A stretch of 64,000 nucleotides of DNA from Neoarius graeffei. Taxonomy: Eukaryota; Chordata; Actinopteri; Siluriformes; Ariidae. Both the position numbers and the translations under genes were made by a program. The notes beneath the pieces were generated by a model. It was not told the DNA's origin, did no database searches, and was given only the letters and a program-made list of their open reading frames with translations. The stretch spans positions 62,074,200 through 62,138,199 of the forward strand of contig NC_083581.1 in NCBI RefSeq assembly GCF_027579695.1, written 5' to 3'. Each line of letters starts with the position of its first letter. Position 1 is the stretch's first letter. Shown here piece by piece: positions 22,268 to 32,102 of the stretch.

Positions 22268-23306
22268 GAGTTTGTTGGTGTATCGAGTCCGACAGTTTCA
22301 GGTTTAAGATCACCATCCCAGACAAAGCACCCACCAGGAGAAACATCTTATCCCTCGTGAGCTCAGTTTATGACCCACTGGGTATCTTAGCACCAGTGGT
22401 GCTTTCAGCCAAGAAAATCCTGCAAGAGCTCTGCAGACTGAAGATAGGCTGGGATGTCCCAATACCTGAGGAGCTAGCTCATGAGTGGTCCACCTGGACG
22501 GCTGCATTACAACAGCTGGTGAACGTCAGCATCCCTAGGTGTTTCTAGCCCGTAGCTACTTGCTACAGAAGAATAGCAGCAACGAAGCACATTGTGCATT
22601 TGTCATCGCCACGCAACTCCTGGGTAATGGGAAAAGTGATCCAGACAGTCCCAGACAAGTTTGGACTGATACGTCAGGTACGCATAAAGACCAAGACCAG
22701 CATGCTGGATAGGCCCATCACAAAACTTTGCCTTCTTCAGGAAGCTGAATGAGGCCAATCTAACTCCGGTAACGGAAAGGAAGACTACTTCCCAGAAAGA
22801 CTTTAATTTCTTTGGCTCTTTGTTATATAGTTTGGTAATTGTCTCTAGTTAAGAGTCCAACCCCGATTCCAAAAAAGTTGGGACAAAGTACAAATTGTAA
22901 ATAAAAACGGAATGCAATAATTTACAAATCTCAAAAACTGATATTGTATTCACAATAGAACATAGACAACATATCAAATGTTGAAAAGTGAGACATTTTG
23001 AAATTTCATGCCAAATATTGGCTCATTTGAAATTTCATGACAGCAACACATCTCAAAAAAGTTGGGACAGGGGCAATAAGAGGCTGGAAAAGTTAAAGGT
23101 ACAAAAAAGGAACAGCTGGAGGACCAAATTGCAACTCATTAGGTCAATTGGCAATAGGTCATTAACATGACTGGGTATAAAAAGAGCATCTTGGAGTGGC
23201 AGCGGCTCTCAGAAGTAAAGATGGGAAGAGGATCACCAATCCCCCTAATTCTGCGCCGACAAATAGTGGAGCAATATCAGAAAGGAGTTTGACAGTGTAA
23301 AATTGC

Positions 23307-23926
23307 TGTTAGGGTTTTGCTGGGGATCAAACCGAGGTTACTGGTGTAGTGATCCAGCAAACCCCCACTAGGCCACCAGGGGAATGACTCAAGTGCAGAG
23401 GAGTGAGGCGAAAGTAGAGTAGAAAAAGAGTTTATTTACAAAATTTACAATCCAAGGCAAAAACAAAAGTATAATCCAAACGCTCAGAAGATAACTGGGA
23501 AAAAACCAAAAGTTCAAAGTCAAAACAAAGAGCCAAAAACCAGAAAAGAAGAGGCAAAAATACAAACACTCAGAAGATCCAAAAATGGTAAACACAAAGT
23601 CCAAAAAAGTACAAAAGAAAGCAAAGTACAAAAACCACAAAGACACAGGCGAGGAACATGGAACAGAGGTTACTGGAGCTAAACATAACAGCACAAAGAC
23701 TCCGTGACTAGGGACCAAACTGAGGAAGTATTTATACACAGGGAAATTAAGAAACTGGGCGGGGCAGGAAGTAAAGAACAGGTGGGGGTAAAAGGCACAT
23801 GGAAACAGGCAATCAAAACAAACACAAAACACAGAAACAGTGGCAGCCTCTAGAGGCCAAAACAAACATGACAAGATAAGGAAATAACAGCGGCCTCTAG
23901 AGGCCAAAACAGTCCCAGTCCTAACA
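23307..23926 (-). mobile_element. Solo LTR of a Gypsy-type element
   Basis: On the minus strand it starts TGTTAGGACTGGGACTG and ends with TAACA; the flanking target duplication is ATTGC (23302-23306, 23927-23931). It shares with the Gypsy LTR at 11591 the CCTCTAGAGG palindrome near the start and the T-arm-like text plus GAGTCATTCC near the end. It therefore belongs to a sister family. No internal region remains, as expected after LTR-LTR recombination. Confidence 0.88.
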
Positions 23927-23931
23927 ATTGC

Positions 23932-24735
23932 AAAGAGTTTGAACATATCATCCTCTACAGTGCATAATATCATCAAAAGATTCAGAGAATCTGGAAGAAT
24001 CTCTGTGCGTAAGGGTCAAGGCTGGAAAACCAAACTGGGTGCCCTGATCTTCGGGCCCTTAGACGGCACTGCATCACATACAGGCATGCTTCTGTATTGG
24101 AAATCACAAAATGGGCTCAGGAATATTTCCAGAGAACATTATCTGTGAACACAATTCACCGTGCCATCCGCCGTTGCCAACTAAATCTGTATAGTTCAAA
24201 GAAGAAGCCGTATCTAAACATGATCCAGAAGCGCAGATGTCTTCTCTGGGCCAAGGCTCATTTAAAATGGACTATGGACTGTGGCAAAGTGGAAAACTGT
24301 TCTGTGGTCAGACGAATCAAAATTTGAAGTTCTTTATGGAAATCAGGGACGCCGTGTCATTCGGACTAAAGAGGAGAAGGACGACCCAAGTTGTTATCAG
24401 CACTCAGTTCAGAAGCCTGCATCTCTGATGGTATGGGGTTGCATTAGTGCGTGTGGCATGGGCAGCTGACACATCTGGAAAGACACCATCAATGCTGAAA
24501 GGTATATCCAGGTTCTAGAGCAACATATGCTCCCATCCAGGCGACGTCTCTTTCACGGAAGACCTTGCATTTTCTAACATGACAATGCCAAACCACATAC
24601 TGCATCAATTACAGCATCATGGCTGCGTAGAAGAAGGGTCCGGGTACTGAACTGGCCAGCCTGCAGTCCAGATCTTTCACCCATAGAAAACATTTGGCGC
24701 ATCATAAAACAGAAGATACAACAAAAAAGACCTAA
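23932..24735 (+). pseudogene. Tc1/mariner transposase relic (transposon C)
   Basis: Overlapping short frames carry the second helix-turn-helix (STVHNIIKRFRESGRISV), then TIHRAIRRCQLNLYSSKKKPY and [21 protein letters not shown] with the first catalytic aspartate, and [10 protein letters not shown]. The later text near 24570-24700 retains NDNAK-like and SPIENIWRIIK-like coding. At least three frame changes and several stops separate the pieces. The same family recurs on the minus strand at about 45450-47097 and 54455-55775. Confidence 0.85.
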
Positions 24736-25778
24736 CGCTACGTTCACACTGCAAGGCTTAATGCTCAATTCCGATTTTTTTGTGAAATCCGATTTTTTTG
24801 TGAGGTCGTTCACATTAACAAATATATGCGACTTGTATGTGATCCTCAGTATGAACGAAAAGCGACCTAAAAGTGTTCCGCATGCGCACTGCAGGATACG
24901 ACGACGTCACACGCAGTGAGCATGGCCAGTGTTTACGGAAGTAAAACCGCCCGGTTGCGGTATGACTCATCCAATCTAGCTTGAATAGCTGCATCCCCCC
25001 AAATGGAAATCAGCTCCCTAACCTCTGCGTCCTTCCATTGAGAAGATTCAGAACCTTCACAGCCCGAAGCGTCCCTCGCATTGATGTCATGCGCAGGGGC
25101 GCAGATACGTTTTTTGAACTGGGGGGGACAAAAAACTGGGGGGGACAAAGCTGCCAGCAAACCAACCCCAACCCCGATATGCCTGTCAAACTTGTTAGTA
25201 ACCATAGCAACCAAGCTCGAGCTCGCAACCTGTGCAGTCTGCGCAGCTCAACCAACCGAATATCAGTCTTTGTTTTATGTGAGTTGTTGCAACTATGTAT
25301 ACACTGCTGTGCACCTTAATAAACCGAATGGTAATTAGTCTTTTGATTTTTCCGTGAGGTTTGCCTTATGCAAAGAAAGACAGCATAGACGTTTTTTCCT
25401 CCCTATAAGTGGGGGGGACCGAACGAGGTGAATTTAAATATGACTCGTCCCACCCTCTATCTGCGCCCGTGATTATGCACCATGTTGTTGTAACTTTTTT
25501 TGAGAGACCCGCCGCCTACTTCAGCGCAGAATAGTGACGTTTGTGGCTTGTTGATGACGTGTAAGTCGGATGAATGCGACCTGGCGGTTCAGACTGAAGT
25601 CGCATATGAAAAGAGCGGATAGGAATCGGAATTAGCACCACATATCCAAACGGCCTGGGTCGGATTTGAAAAAATCGGATCTGTGTCGTTCATATTGTCA
25701 ATAAAAGATCGGATGCAGGTCACATATGGGCGAAAAGATCGGATTTGAGTCACTTCAGCCTGCAGTGTGAACGTAGCC
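24736..25778 (-). mobile_element. PIF/Harbinger-like element nested in transposon C
   Basis: Ends are inverted copies of GGCTACGTTCACACTGCA with TAA/TTA at the flanks, compatible with a 3-bp target. The minus-strand stretch 25046-24933 encodes WKDAEVRELISIWGDAAIQ and ARLDESYRN, which looks like the Myb/SANT-like DNA-binding domain of Harbinger-type elements. The domain is cut short and no DDE nuclease is present, so it is a deletion derivative. A second MITE lies at 25094-25471. Confidence 0.7.
25094..25471. mobile_element. hAT-type MITE (putative) within the Harbinger-like element
   Basis: CAGGGGCGCAGATACG at the left and, inverted, CACGGGCGCAGATAGAGG at the right form terminal inverted repeats. 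The 8-bp flanks GTCATGCG and ATTATGCA match at five positions. The interior has two GGGGGGGAC runs. hAT affiliation is inferred from the CAGGGGCG-type end. Confidence 0.55.
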
Positions 25779-26158
25779 TTAGACAGTTGAGCAACTAGAA
25801 TCCTACATTAGACAAGAATGGGTTAACATTCCTATCCCTAAACTTGAGCAACTTGTCTCCTCAGTCCCCAGACATTTACAGACTGTTGTAAAGAGAAAAG
25901 GGGATGTCTCACAGTGGTAAACATGGCCTTGTCCCAACTTTTTTGAGATGTGTTGTTGTCATGAAATTTAAAATCACTTAATTTTTCTCTTTAAATGATA
26001 CATTTTCTCAGTTTAAACATTTGATATGTCATCTATGTTCTATTCTGAATAAAATATGGAATTTTGAAACTTCCACATCATTGCATTCCGTTTTTATTTA
26101 CAATTTGTACTTTGTCCCAACTTTTTTGGAATCGGGGTTGTACAATTAGGGGCCGGAA

Positions 26159-26399
26159 TGTGGGAGCCAAAGTGTGTTTTATATGCTTTTGTCCGTTTAT
26201 ATTGGAAAGGTTGTATGAATGTAGATAAATGGTTGATTAGAAATAGGCAAAAAGTTAGTTAAATTCGTTCGATTTAATCCACGTTTTGTAACCTTTTGTT
26301 AGGAGCCATTTTTATGTTACTGTCGCTTTAAGAAAACAAGTCTTTAGCGCACACATTGCTTGGAGGTACAGTAGTTGAGGCTTAATCAGGACTGAGCCA
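26159..26399 (+). repeat. BEL/Pao 3' LTR, first part
   Basis: Matches 18029-18284 of the 5' LTR with a deletion of about 20 bp near 26282, and stops at CTGAGCCA, the target duplication of MITE A. The remaining LTR is at 28331-28704 on the opposite strand. Confidence 0.93.
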
Positions 26400-27032
26400 T
26401 AGGGTGCATCAGTTGCCCCCTAAAAATGAAAAGTTCCTCCGATCATGATGCATTTTTGTTTTTATGTTCCTTTTGGTAAGAAAACACACTGGGTGAAATA
26501 TTTTGACAAAATTCAAAAGTTTAATGGTGGCACCAGGAGCTCAAAGTTATCGAAAAAGCTGCTATTTTATGACTTTTATGACAAAATTTCGATCACTTTT
26601 CATGAAACATTATGGCACCTTATAGAGTATACCAAATATCTTTGATACACATTTTTAGTACATATTCTAAATATATTATCAAGCACAGTTTGAGTTTTAG
26701 CTGTTCATTGAATCATTGTTCAACTACTTTTAAACAATACAAATGTATTATGAATCACATTAATGCTTCTCAGTCCCTTGCAAAGGTTCTTAACATGATC
26801 TCTGGGTCACAAGAAATCAATAAATGGAGTCCAACATTGTGATTCAAACCTTACGCGAAAACATAAAATAAGCGTTTTCTGGCAAAAAAAAAAAAAAAAG
26901 AACCTCATGGTGCTACCATTAGACTTTTGAATATGGTCAAAAATTTTACAGGATGTTCTTTATTGGTGAAAAGGAACACCCAAACAAAAATGCATCAGAT
27001 TTTATGAAAGTGAGGGCAACTGATGCACCCTA
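26400..27032 (+). mobile_element. hAT-like foldback MITE, copy A
   Basis: Starts TAGGGTGCATCAGTTG and ends with its inverse. The two ends are long imperfect inverted repeats of roughly 170 bp (both contain GATGCATTTTTGTTT, GTTCCTTTT and TAATGGTGGCACCA). The left flank is CTGAGCCA; the right flank is GTGTACCC, which is not a duplicate but matches the duplication around copy B. The 8-bp duplications seen after correcting the inversion indicate a hAT-type element. Confidence 0.92.
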
Positions 27033-27090
27033 GTGTACCCTGCCTCTCACTCAAAGACAGCTGGGATTGGCTCAAGTTTCCCACATGACT
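27033..27090 (+). mobile_element. SINE family A, piece separated by the inversion
   Basis: The plus strand here reads GTGTACCCTGCCTCTC and on through AGCTGGGATTGGCTC, i.e. SINE sense. Its continuation (29330-29556) is SINE antisense. This is an old, diverged copy interrupted by MITE B and then divided by the inversion. Confidence 0.85.
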
Positions 27091-27236
27091 CTGACAGATA
27101 AGTGGTATGGACCCTTTTCACGTGACGTCACGACAAACGCGGCCGCCATTTTGGACATGTACTACCAGTAGTTTACCACAGCCAACATTGAGGAACGGCA
27201 GCAAAGAAAGTGTTTATTTTCAGCAAGACTTCCATC

Positions 27237-27387
27237 ATGCCACTATGTTGTTGTGCACCTGGATGTAGTAACCATCAACAAACAAGGCAAGGGTTATCAT
27301 TTTATCGGATCCCGGTAGATGCTGACTGACGGAGAAGATGGATAGCGGCATACCAACGCTTGTGTAGTGACCACTTTGTTGGAGGTA
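27237..27387 (+). pseudogene. THAP zinc-finger domain relic
   Basis: From ATG at 27237 the translation reads MPLCCCAPGCSNHQQTRQG and then LSFYRIPVDAD before a TGA. One frame over it continues RRRWIAAYQR, and then LCSDHFVGG. The C-X4-C start, FYRIP and the CSDHF block are the hallmarks of a C2CH THAP DNA-binding domain. The middle region that normally separates WI..R from CSDHF is shortened, and the frame is broken after DAD. A GT-containing sequence GAGGTAAGAC directly follows, as if the domain ended at a splice donor. The likely source is a P-like transposon; a host THAP gene is less likely given the flanking inverted repeats. Confidence 0.75.
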
Positions 27388-27439
27388 AGACGAATAAAAT
27401 TAGCCAGAAAAGGCATTACATTGCTGTTAACATTCCATT

Positions 27440-27649
27440 CTAGTTTACTGTAATTATGATCTGGCAGCTATTTACACCGGATCCAGTGTAAATAGCTGCC
27501 GGAGCCAACGTCCGAGGTTCCGGAGCGCGCTCGCTCGCGGCCCGGCCGGAGCCAGTGCGCGCGCTCCGGAACCTCGGACGTTGGCTCCGGCAGCTATTTA
27601 CACTGGATCCGGTGTAAATAGCTGCCAGATCATAATTACAGTAAACTAG
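27440..27649. repeat. Perfect inverted repeat, 2 x 91 bp with 28-bp spacer
   Basis: The arm 27440-27530 is the exact reverse complement of 27559-27649, with a GC-rich 28-bp spacer. Each arm also contains a 38-bp near-palindrome (GGCAGCTATTTACAC on both sides of GGATCC), so it can fold on itself. GC content rises sharply towards the centre (GCGCGC, CGCTCGCGGCCCGGCC). Confidence 0.97.
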
Positions 27650-27745
27650 TAAATACAGTTTTCTGCATCTCGCTCCTTTTTCTTTTATGTTTGTCGCCTT
27701 CCTCGCATTCAAACCGATTTGAGCCGAAGTCCACTACATGTCCAA

Positions 27746-28185
27746 AATGTAAAAGAAAAAGAAACAGACATAGCTAAATAAAAGAATCTAGTTTTTCCCT
27801 GGCCAATATCTCCTGCTCCACACTCCAGCCCAATCGGTGGCGGTAATGCACCTTTAAGTTGGTTTGCTACCCACCAAAAAATGAAGAAAAGAAAATGGTA
27901 GACCGTGTTATTGAACCAAAAAAATCAAGGACGAAATAAAAACTCTTCCCAAAAACATAAAAAGCACAACAAAATATGGAATGAAAGTATTTGATGGTAA
28001 GAACATATTTTTTTTTATTTTTCAAGAATTATTATTATAGCATTTTTCAGAAATTGCTACTGTTGTTTGCTGGTTTGTTGATATTCAAAGCGGAAATTAT
28101 TTTGTCGTACGTTTTGTGTAAAGTTTTTATTTATCGAATTTGCAAAAAATAAAAAAAATGCTCTGTTTCTCAAAATCTAGTGAAT
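27746..28185. other. AT-rich, no recognisable gene
   Basis: It holds a fragment with GGTGGCGGTAATGCACC (27836), a motif found in dispersed fish repeats, and poly-T-rich text. I see no coding exon. Confidence 0.4.
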
Positions 28186-28225
28186 GTGGATAGAAAACAG
28201 TTATTCCACTCAATCTCGTAGTATA
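28186..28225. mobile_element. Right half of the palindromic MITE (inverted)
   Basis: Contains ACAGTTATTCCACTCAATC. On the opposite strand this ends GTGGAATAACTG and pairs with the left half at 6672-6744. It ends with TA at 28224-28225 beside the Tc1-B terminus. Confidence 0.6.
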
Positions 28226-28330
28226 CAATGGTGCTTGAAAGTTTGTGAACCCTTTAGAATGTTCTATATTTCTGCATAAATATGACCTAAAACATCATCA
28301 TCAGATTTTCACACAAGTCCTAAAAGTAGA
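28226..28330 (+). mobile_element. Tc1-B 5' terminus, inverted
   Basis: CAATGGTGCTTGAAAGTTTG matches the other Tc1-B terminus at 6745 (CAGTGGTGCTTAAAAG) and continues to AAAAGTAGA at 28330. GTAGA here is the complement of TCTAC at 18024-18028, the BEL target duplication. In the un-inverted order this closes the Tc1-B element. Confidence 0.9.
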
Positions 28331-28704
28331 TGTGGGGGTTGAAGCTTTTGGCAAGGTTAATTTAACTCGTGCACCTTCACTGGATGAGAACGAAAATAAT
28401 GTCCACGGGACTCTGGTGTAAAAGATTAAACAAAAATGTCTCATCTCATTATCTCTAGCCACTTTATCCTGTTCTACAGGGTCGCAGGCAAGCTGGAGCC
28501 TATCCCAGCTGACTACGGGCGAAAGGCGGGGTACACCCTGGACAAGTTGCCAGGTCATCACAGGGCTGACACATAGACACAGACAACCATTCGCACTCAA
28601 TGTATTTATTCCAAGTTTTCCAAGGTATCTTATTACAGGAGTATTCCAAAGTCAATGTTTTCTCATCGTAAAAGGTGCTTTGGTAAGAAAACTGTGTGGC
28701 TCAG
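28331..28704 (-). repeat. BEL/Pao 3' LTR, second part, inverted
   Basis: On the minus strand it reads from CTGAGCCACACAG to CCCCCACA, completing the LTR begun at 26159. A truncated SINE (28439-28598) interrupts it. Confidence 0.92.
28439..28598 (-). mobile_element. SINE family A, 5'-truncated
   Basis: Contains the tail-proximal part only, from CTCATCTCATTATCTC to ACAACCATTCGCACTC. A short AATG is repeated at both sides. It lies within the BEL 3' LTR. Confidence 0.85.
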
Positions 28705-29329
28705 TAGGGTGCATCAGTTGCCCTCACTTTCATAAAATCTGATGCATTTTTGTTTGGGTGTTCCTTTTCATCAATAAAGACATCCTGTAAAATTTTTTGA
28801 CCATATTCAAAAGTCTAATGGTGGCACCATGAGGTTCATTTTTTGCCAAAAAACGCTTATTTTATGTTTTCGCGTAAGGTTTGAATCACAATGTTGGACT
28901 CCATTGATTGATTTCTTGTGAGCCAGAGATCATGTTAAGAACCTTTGCAAGGGATTGAGAAGCATTAATGTGAGTCATAATACATTTGTATTGTTTAAAA
29001 GTAGTTGAACAATGATTCAATGAACAGCTAAAACTCAAACTGTGCTTGATAATATATTTAGAATATGTACTAAAAATGTGTATCTAAGATATTTGGTATA
29101 CTCTATAAGGTGCCATAATGTTTCATGAAAAGTGATCGAAATTTTGTCATAAAAGTCATAAAATAGCAGCTTTTTCTATAACTTTGAGCTCCTGGTGCCA
29201 CCATTAAACTTTTGAATTTTGTCAAAATATTTCACCCAGTGTGTTTTCTTACCAAAAGGAACATAAAAAACAAAAATGCATCATGATCGGAGGAGCTTTT
29301 CATTTTTAGGGGCCAACTGATGCACCCTA
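28705..29329 (-). mobile_element. hAT-like foldback MITE, copy B
   Basis: Same family as 26400-27032, opposite orientation. Its left flank is TGGCTCAG (complement of CTGAGCCA) and its right flank is GGGTACAC, so neither pair duplicates within the present order. Both are restored when the segment 27033-28704 is flipped. Confidence 0.93.
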
Positions 29330-29556
29330 GGGTACACCCTGGGCAGATCACCAACCTATCACAGGGTTAAAACAGAAACAGACAGCCATTCACATTCACG
29401 TTCACAACCCTGGGCAATTTCAAGTCATCCGCATGTCTTTGGACTGTGTGAGGAAACTGGAGCACCTGGAGGAAACCCATGCAGGTACAAGAAGAACATG
29501 AAAACTCCACATAGAAAGGCCCTGGTTGGCCATGAGGTTCAAATATTGTATTTGGA
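29330..29556 (-). mobile_element. SINE family A, old copy, remaining part
   Basis: Runs from GGGTACACCCTGGGCAG through GCATGTCTTTGGACTGTG to AAAGGCCCTGGTTGGCC. It is diverged and has no clear tRNA head. It is the continuation of 27090-27033. Confidence 0.8.
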
Positions 29557-30818
29557 TTAATAGAACTAGTTATTATTTGAAGTGTACAGAATATGTAATT
29601 CACGATATAGTACAACATACTATGTCATGTAGCACGCTCCAAATGGGAAATCTGTGCCAAAATGAGAGGACAAAGCATGGCTCGGCTTGAAGAATCTATA
29701 AAACGACTATAATTAGGCTATTTTGATGTCTTTTTGTAGAAACACGTAATTATGCAAGACACAGTTTGGTAGTGTATCAAAGGTTAAGACACAGAGATCG
29801 TTGATGCTCAGGTCAGTATAGCAATAGGTCTGATGCGGATATTTCTGTAGAATCCATGAGTAAAATACAATGATACTTCCTACAGCTATGTACAGCTATG
29901 GATAATGACAATCAACCACAGCATGACACCCAGACAAAGATAATTGTACAGCAAAATATGCCTAACATATGTTGGCTCATCTTTCAGGGAAAAAAATCTT
30001 TTGGAAAAAAAAGAAATCTCTCTCTCTCTCTCTCTCTAAGATGAGCTGATGCATTTGCTGCAGAGTACAGCACGATGAAACACTGCAGCTCTTAAGGAGA
30101 CGAGGCTCTGCATCGCCCTGGAGATAACCAAGGAGGGGGAGATTTCCCCTTCAGTGCATCAGAGAAATTGCAAACTCAGTGATCTAGCCACTGGAAACCT
30201 GCTCACTTTGCTCCCATATAGAAAGAAAAAAAATGTTCTGATACCAAAAATGATTGAATACAAGGGCATTTATACATGTTTATTTCCAAATCCAGAAAGC
30301 CTGGAAAGACTTTTCATTTTCCATTCTTTATGAACAGTTTAAAATATTTCCATTAGTAGCGTCACAGGACCCAAAGGATTGTAATATTCGGCTGATCTTC
30401 TTGATTAGAATGTATAGTTTATTCATGCTAACAAAGCAACAAATTTAGGTCATTTGAAATTACTTCATAACACAGAACTGCTACAGGTTACACTGAGACA
30501 GGATAATTGAAAAGACCTGCAAAAGGAGAGTTCAATAAAATAAAAAAAATAAATTCTTCAGAAGCATAATGTACAATTAAAGACAAAATTAAAGCACTTT
30601 GCAAAATATACCAGAATCTGGAGATGGTTTTGTTTGGATATTTCAAACTATGACCCATATGATGAAATACATGGTGGGTACTCTCCGATTACAGCACTGT
30701 CAGAACATCTTCAGATTATTCTTAGAATTTAAAACGATATTTCCAGATTCTTGGGATTTTGGTGCAGTGAGAGTACATAAACCACACAAAAGACAATAAA
30801 AAGCAAGACACTGTGCAA
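29557..30818. other. No recognisable gene
   Basis: AT-rich sequence with a (TC)n tract at about 30017-30039. Open frames are under 70 codons and without motifs. Confidence 0.5.
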
Positions 30819-31442
30819 TAGGGTGCATCAGTTGCCCTCACTTTCATAAAATCTGATGCATTTTTGTTTGGGTGTTCCTTTTCACCAATAAAGACATCCT
30901 GTAAAATTTTTTGACCATATTCAAAAGTCTAATGGTGGCACCATGAGGTTCATTTTTTGCCAAAAAACACTTATTTTATGTTTTCGTGTAAGGTTTGAAT
31001 CACAATGTTGGACTCCATTTATTGATTTCTTGTGACCTAGAGATCATGTTAAGAACCTTTGCAAGGGATTGAGAAGCATTAATGTGATTCATAATACATT
31101 TGTATTGTTTAAAAGTAGTTGAACAATGATTCAATGAACAGCTAAAACTCAAACTGTGCTTGATAATATATTTAGAATATGTACTAAAAATGTGTATCTA
31201 AGATATTTGGTATACTCTATAAGGTGCCATAATGTTTCATGAAAAGTGATCGAAATTTTGTCCTAAAAGTCATAAAATAGCAGCTTTTTCCATAACTTTG
31301 AGCTCCTGGTGCCACCATTAAACTTTTGAATTTTGTCAAAATATTTCACCCAGTGTGTTTTCTTACTAAAAGGAACATAAAAACAAAAATGCATCATGAT
31401 CGGAGGAACGTTTCATTCTTAGGGGGCAACTGATGCACCCTA
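30819..31442 (-). mobile_element. hAT-like foldback MITE, copy C
   Basis: Complete copy with TAGGGTGCATCAGTTG termini and a perfect 8-bp duplication CTGTGCAA (30811-30818 and 31443-31450). This intact copy proves the 8-bp target size of the family. Confidence 0.95.
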
Positions 31443-31567
31443 CTGTGCAAAATAAAACTAAAGTCCATTTCAGTTTTCATTAGCTCACAAAAGACTCATG
31501 ATGCCAGGCTGATCCTGATATAAAGACATACTGGATAGTCTCCCTAGCATGTAGCATGACATGAAAA

Positions 31568-31791
<224 letters not shown>

Positions 31792-32102
31792 AGACCACTC
31801 AACACCCTCAGAGCCGCGATGTATTTCATATGAAAAATGCAGGTTTTTCAACATGAGAAGATAAATTTCATATCTTCAAGCCAACATGTGATTTTCTTTT
31901 TATTATATAGATAAATTCACAAACAAAAAGTACCCAAATTTATCAAAACAATTCATCGATTTCCTCACAAGTGACATATGGAGATTTATGTGAAAGTTTT
32001 GGTTCTCCATGTCCCGGATATAGCTTGTATGAAAAATACGAGTGGTATATTTCCCAGTAAAACACTCATGTCCATATACATATACATACATACATACATA
32101 CT

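Larger units (their letters stand above)
18029..22857 (+). mobile_element. BEL/Pao LTR retrotransposon, internal part and 5' LTR
   Basis: The element inserted in the Tc1-B end. Its coding part is 18713-22780. A mariner-like element (22858-26140) sits just before the polypurine-like stretch ATTAGGGGCCGG at 26145. The 3' LTR follows at 26159 but is cut at 26399 by a hAT-like MITE, and the remainder (28331-28704) is in reverse orientation. RNase H and integrase coding are missing between about 22545 and 22600, so an internal deletion has removed them. Confidence 0.88.
22858..26140 (+). mobile_element. Tc1/mariner-like transposon C, dead, with nested insertions
   Basis: Termini CAACCCCGATTCCAAAAAAG (22858) and its inverse ending GGAATCGGGGTTG (26140) form perfect outer inverted repeats, and TA follows on the right. 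A second GTTGGGACA motif pair lies inside. Transposase pieces lie at 23932-24735 and 25785-25915. It contains a Gypsy-type solo LTR (23307-23926) and a Harbinger-like element (24736-25778). It sits inside the BEL element. Confidence 0.9.
27111..27745 (+). mobile_element. THAP-domain transposon relic with large palindrome
   Basis: The left end has CACGTGACGTCACG followed by CCATTTTGGACATGTA. The right end has the inverse ACATGTCCAAAATG at 27738-27751, so a short inverted repeat bounds the block. It contains a THAP-like coding piece (27237-27387) and a perfect 91-bp palindrome (27440-27649). P-element-type transposases carry N-terminal THAP domains, so a P-like origin is inferred; no other transposase part is visible. 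Confidence 0.6.
27033..28704 (-). other. Inverted segment between two MITE copies
   Basis: Every element broken at 27032/27033 or 28704/28705 becomes continuous when this 1672-bp segment is read on the opposite strand. The BEL 3' LTR (26159-26399 joins 28704-28331), the Tc1-B terminus (28330-28226) and an old SINE (27085-27033 joins 29330 onward) are all rejoined. See the first finding. Confidence 0.92.

Noticed and set aside
24933..25046. Host Myb/SANT gene on the minus strand
   Set aside because: The domain is cut short and lies between Harbinger-type termini, so a transposon origin is simpler.
27033..28704. Independent BEL solo LTR in reverse orientation instead of an inversion
   Set aside because: The reverse piece starts exactly where the forward LTR stops, with the MITE target duplicated across the two junctions. 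The Tc1 end and the SINE also match up, which a separate insertion would not explain.
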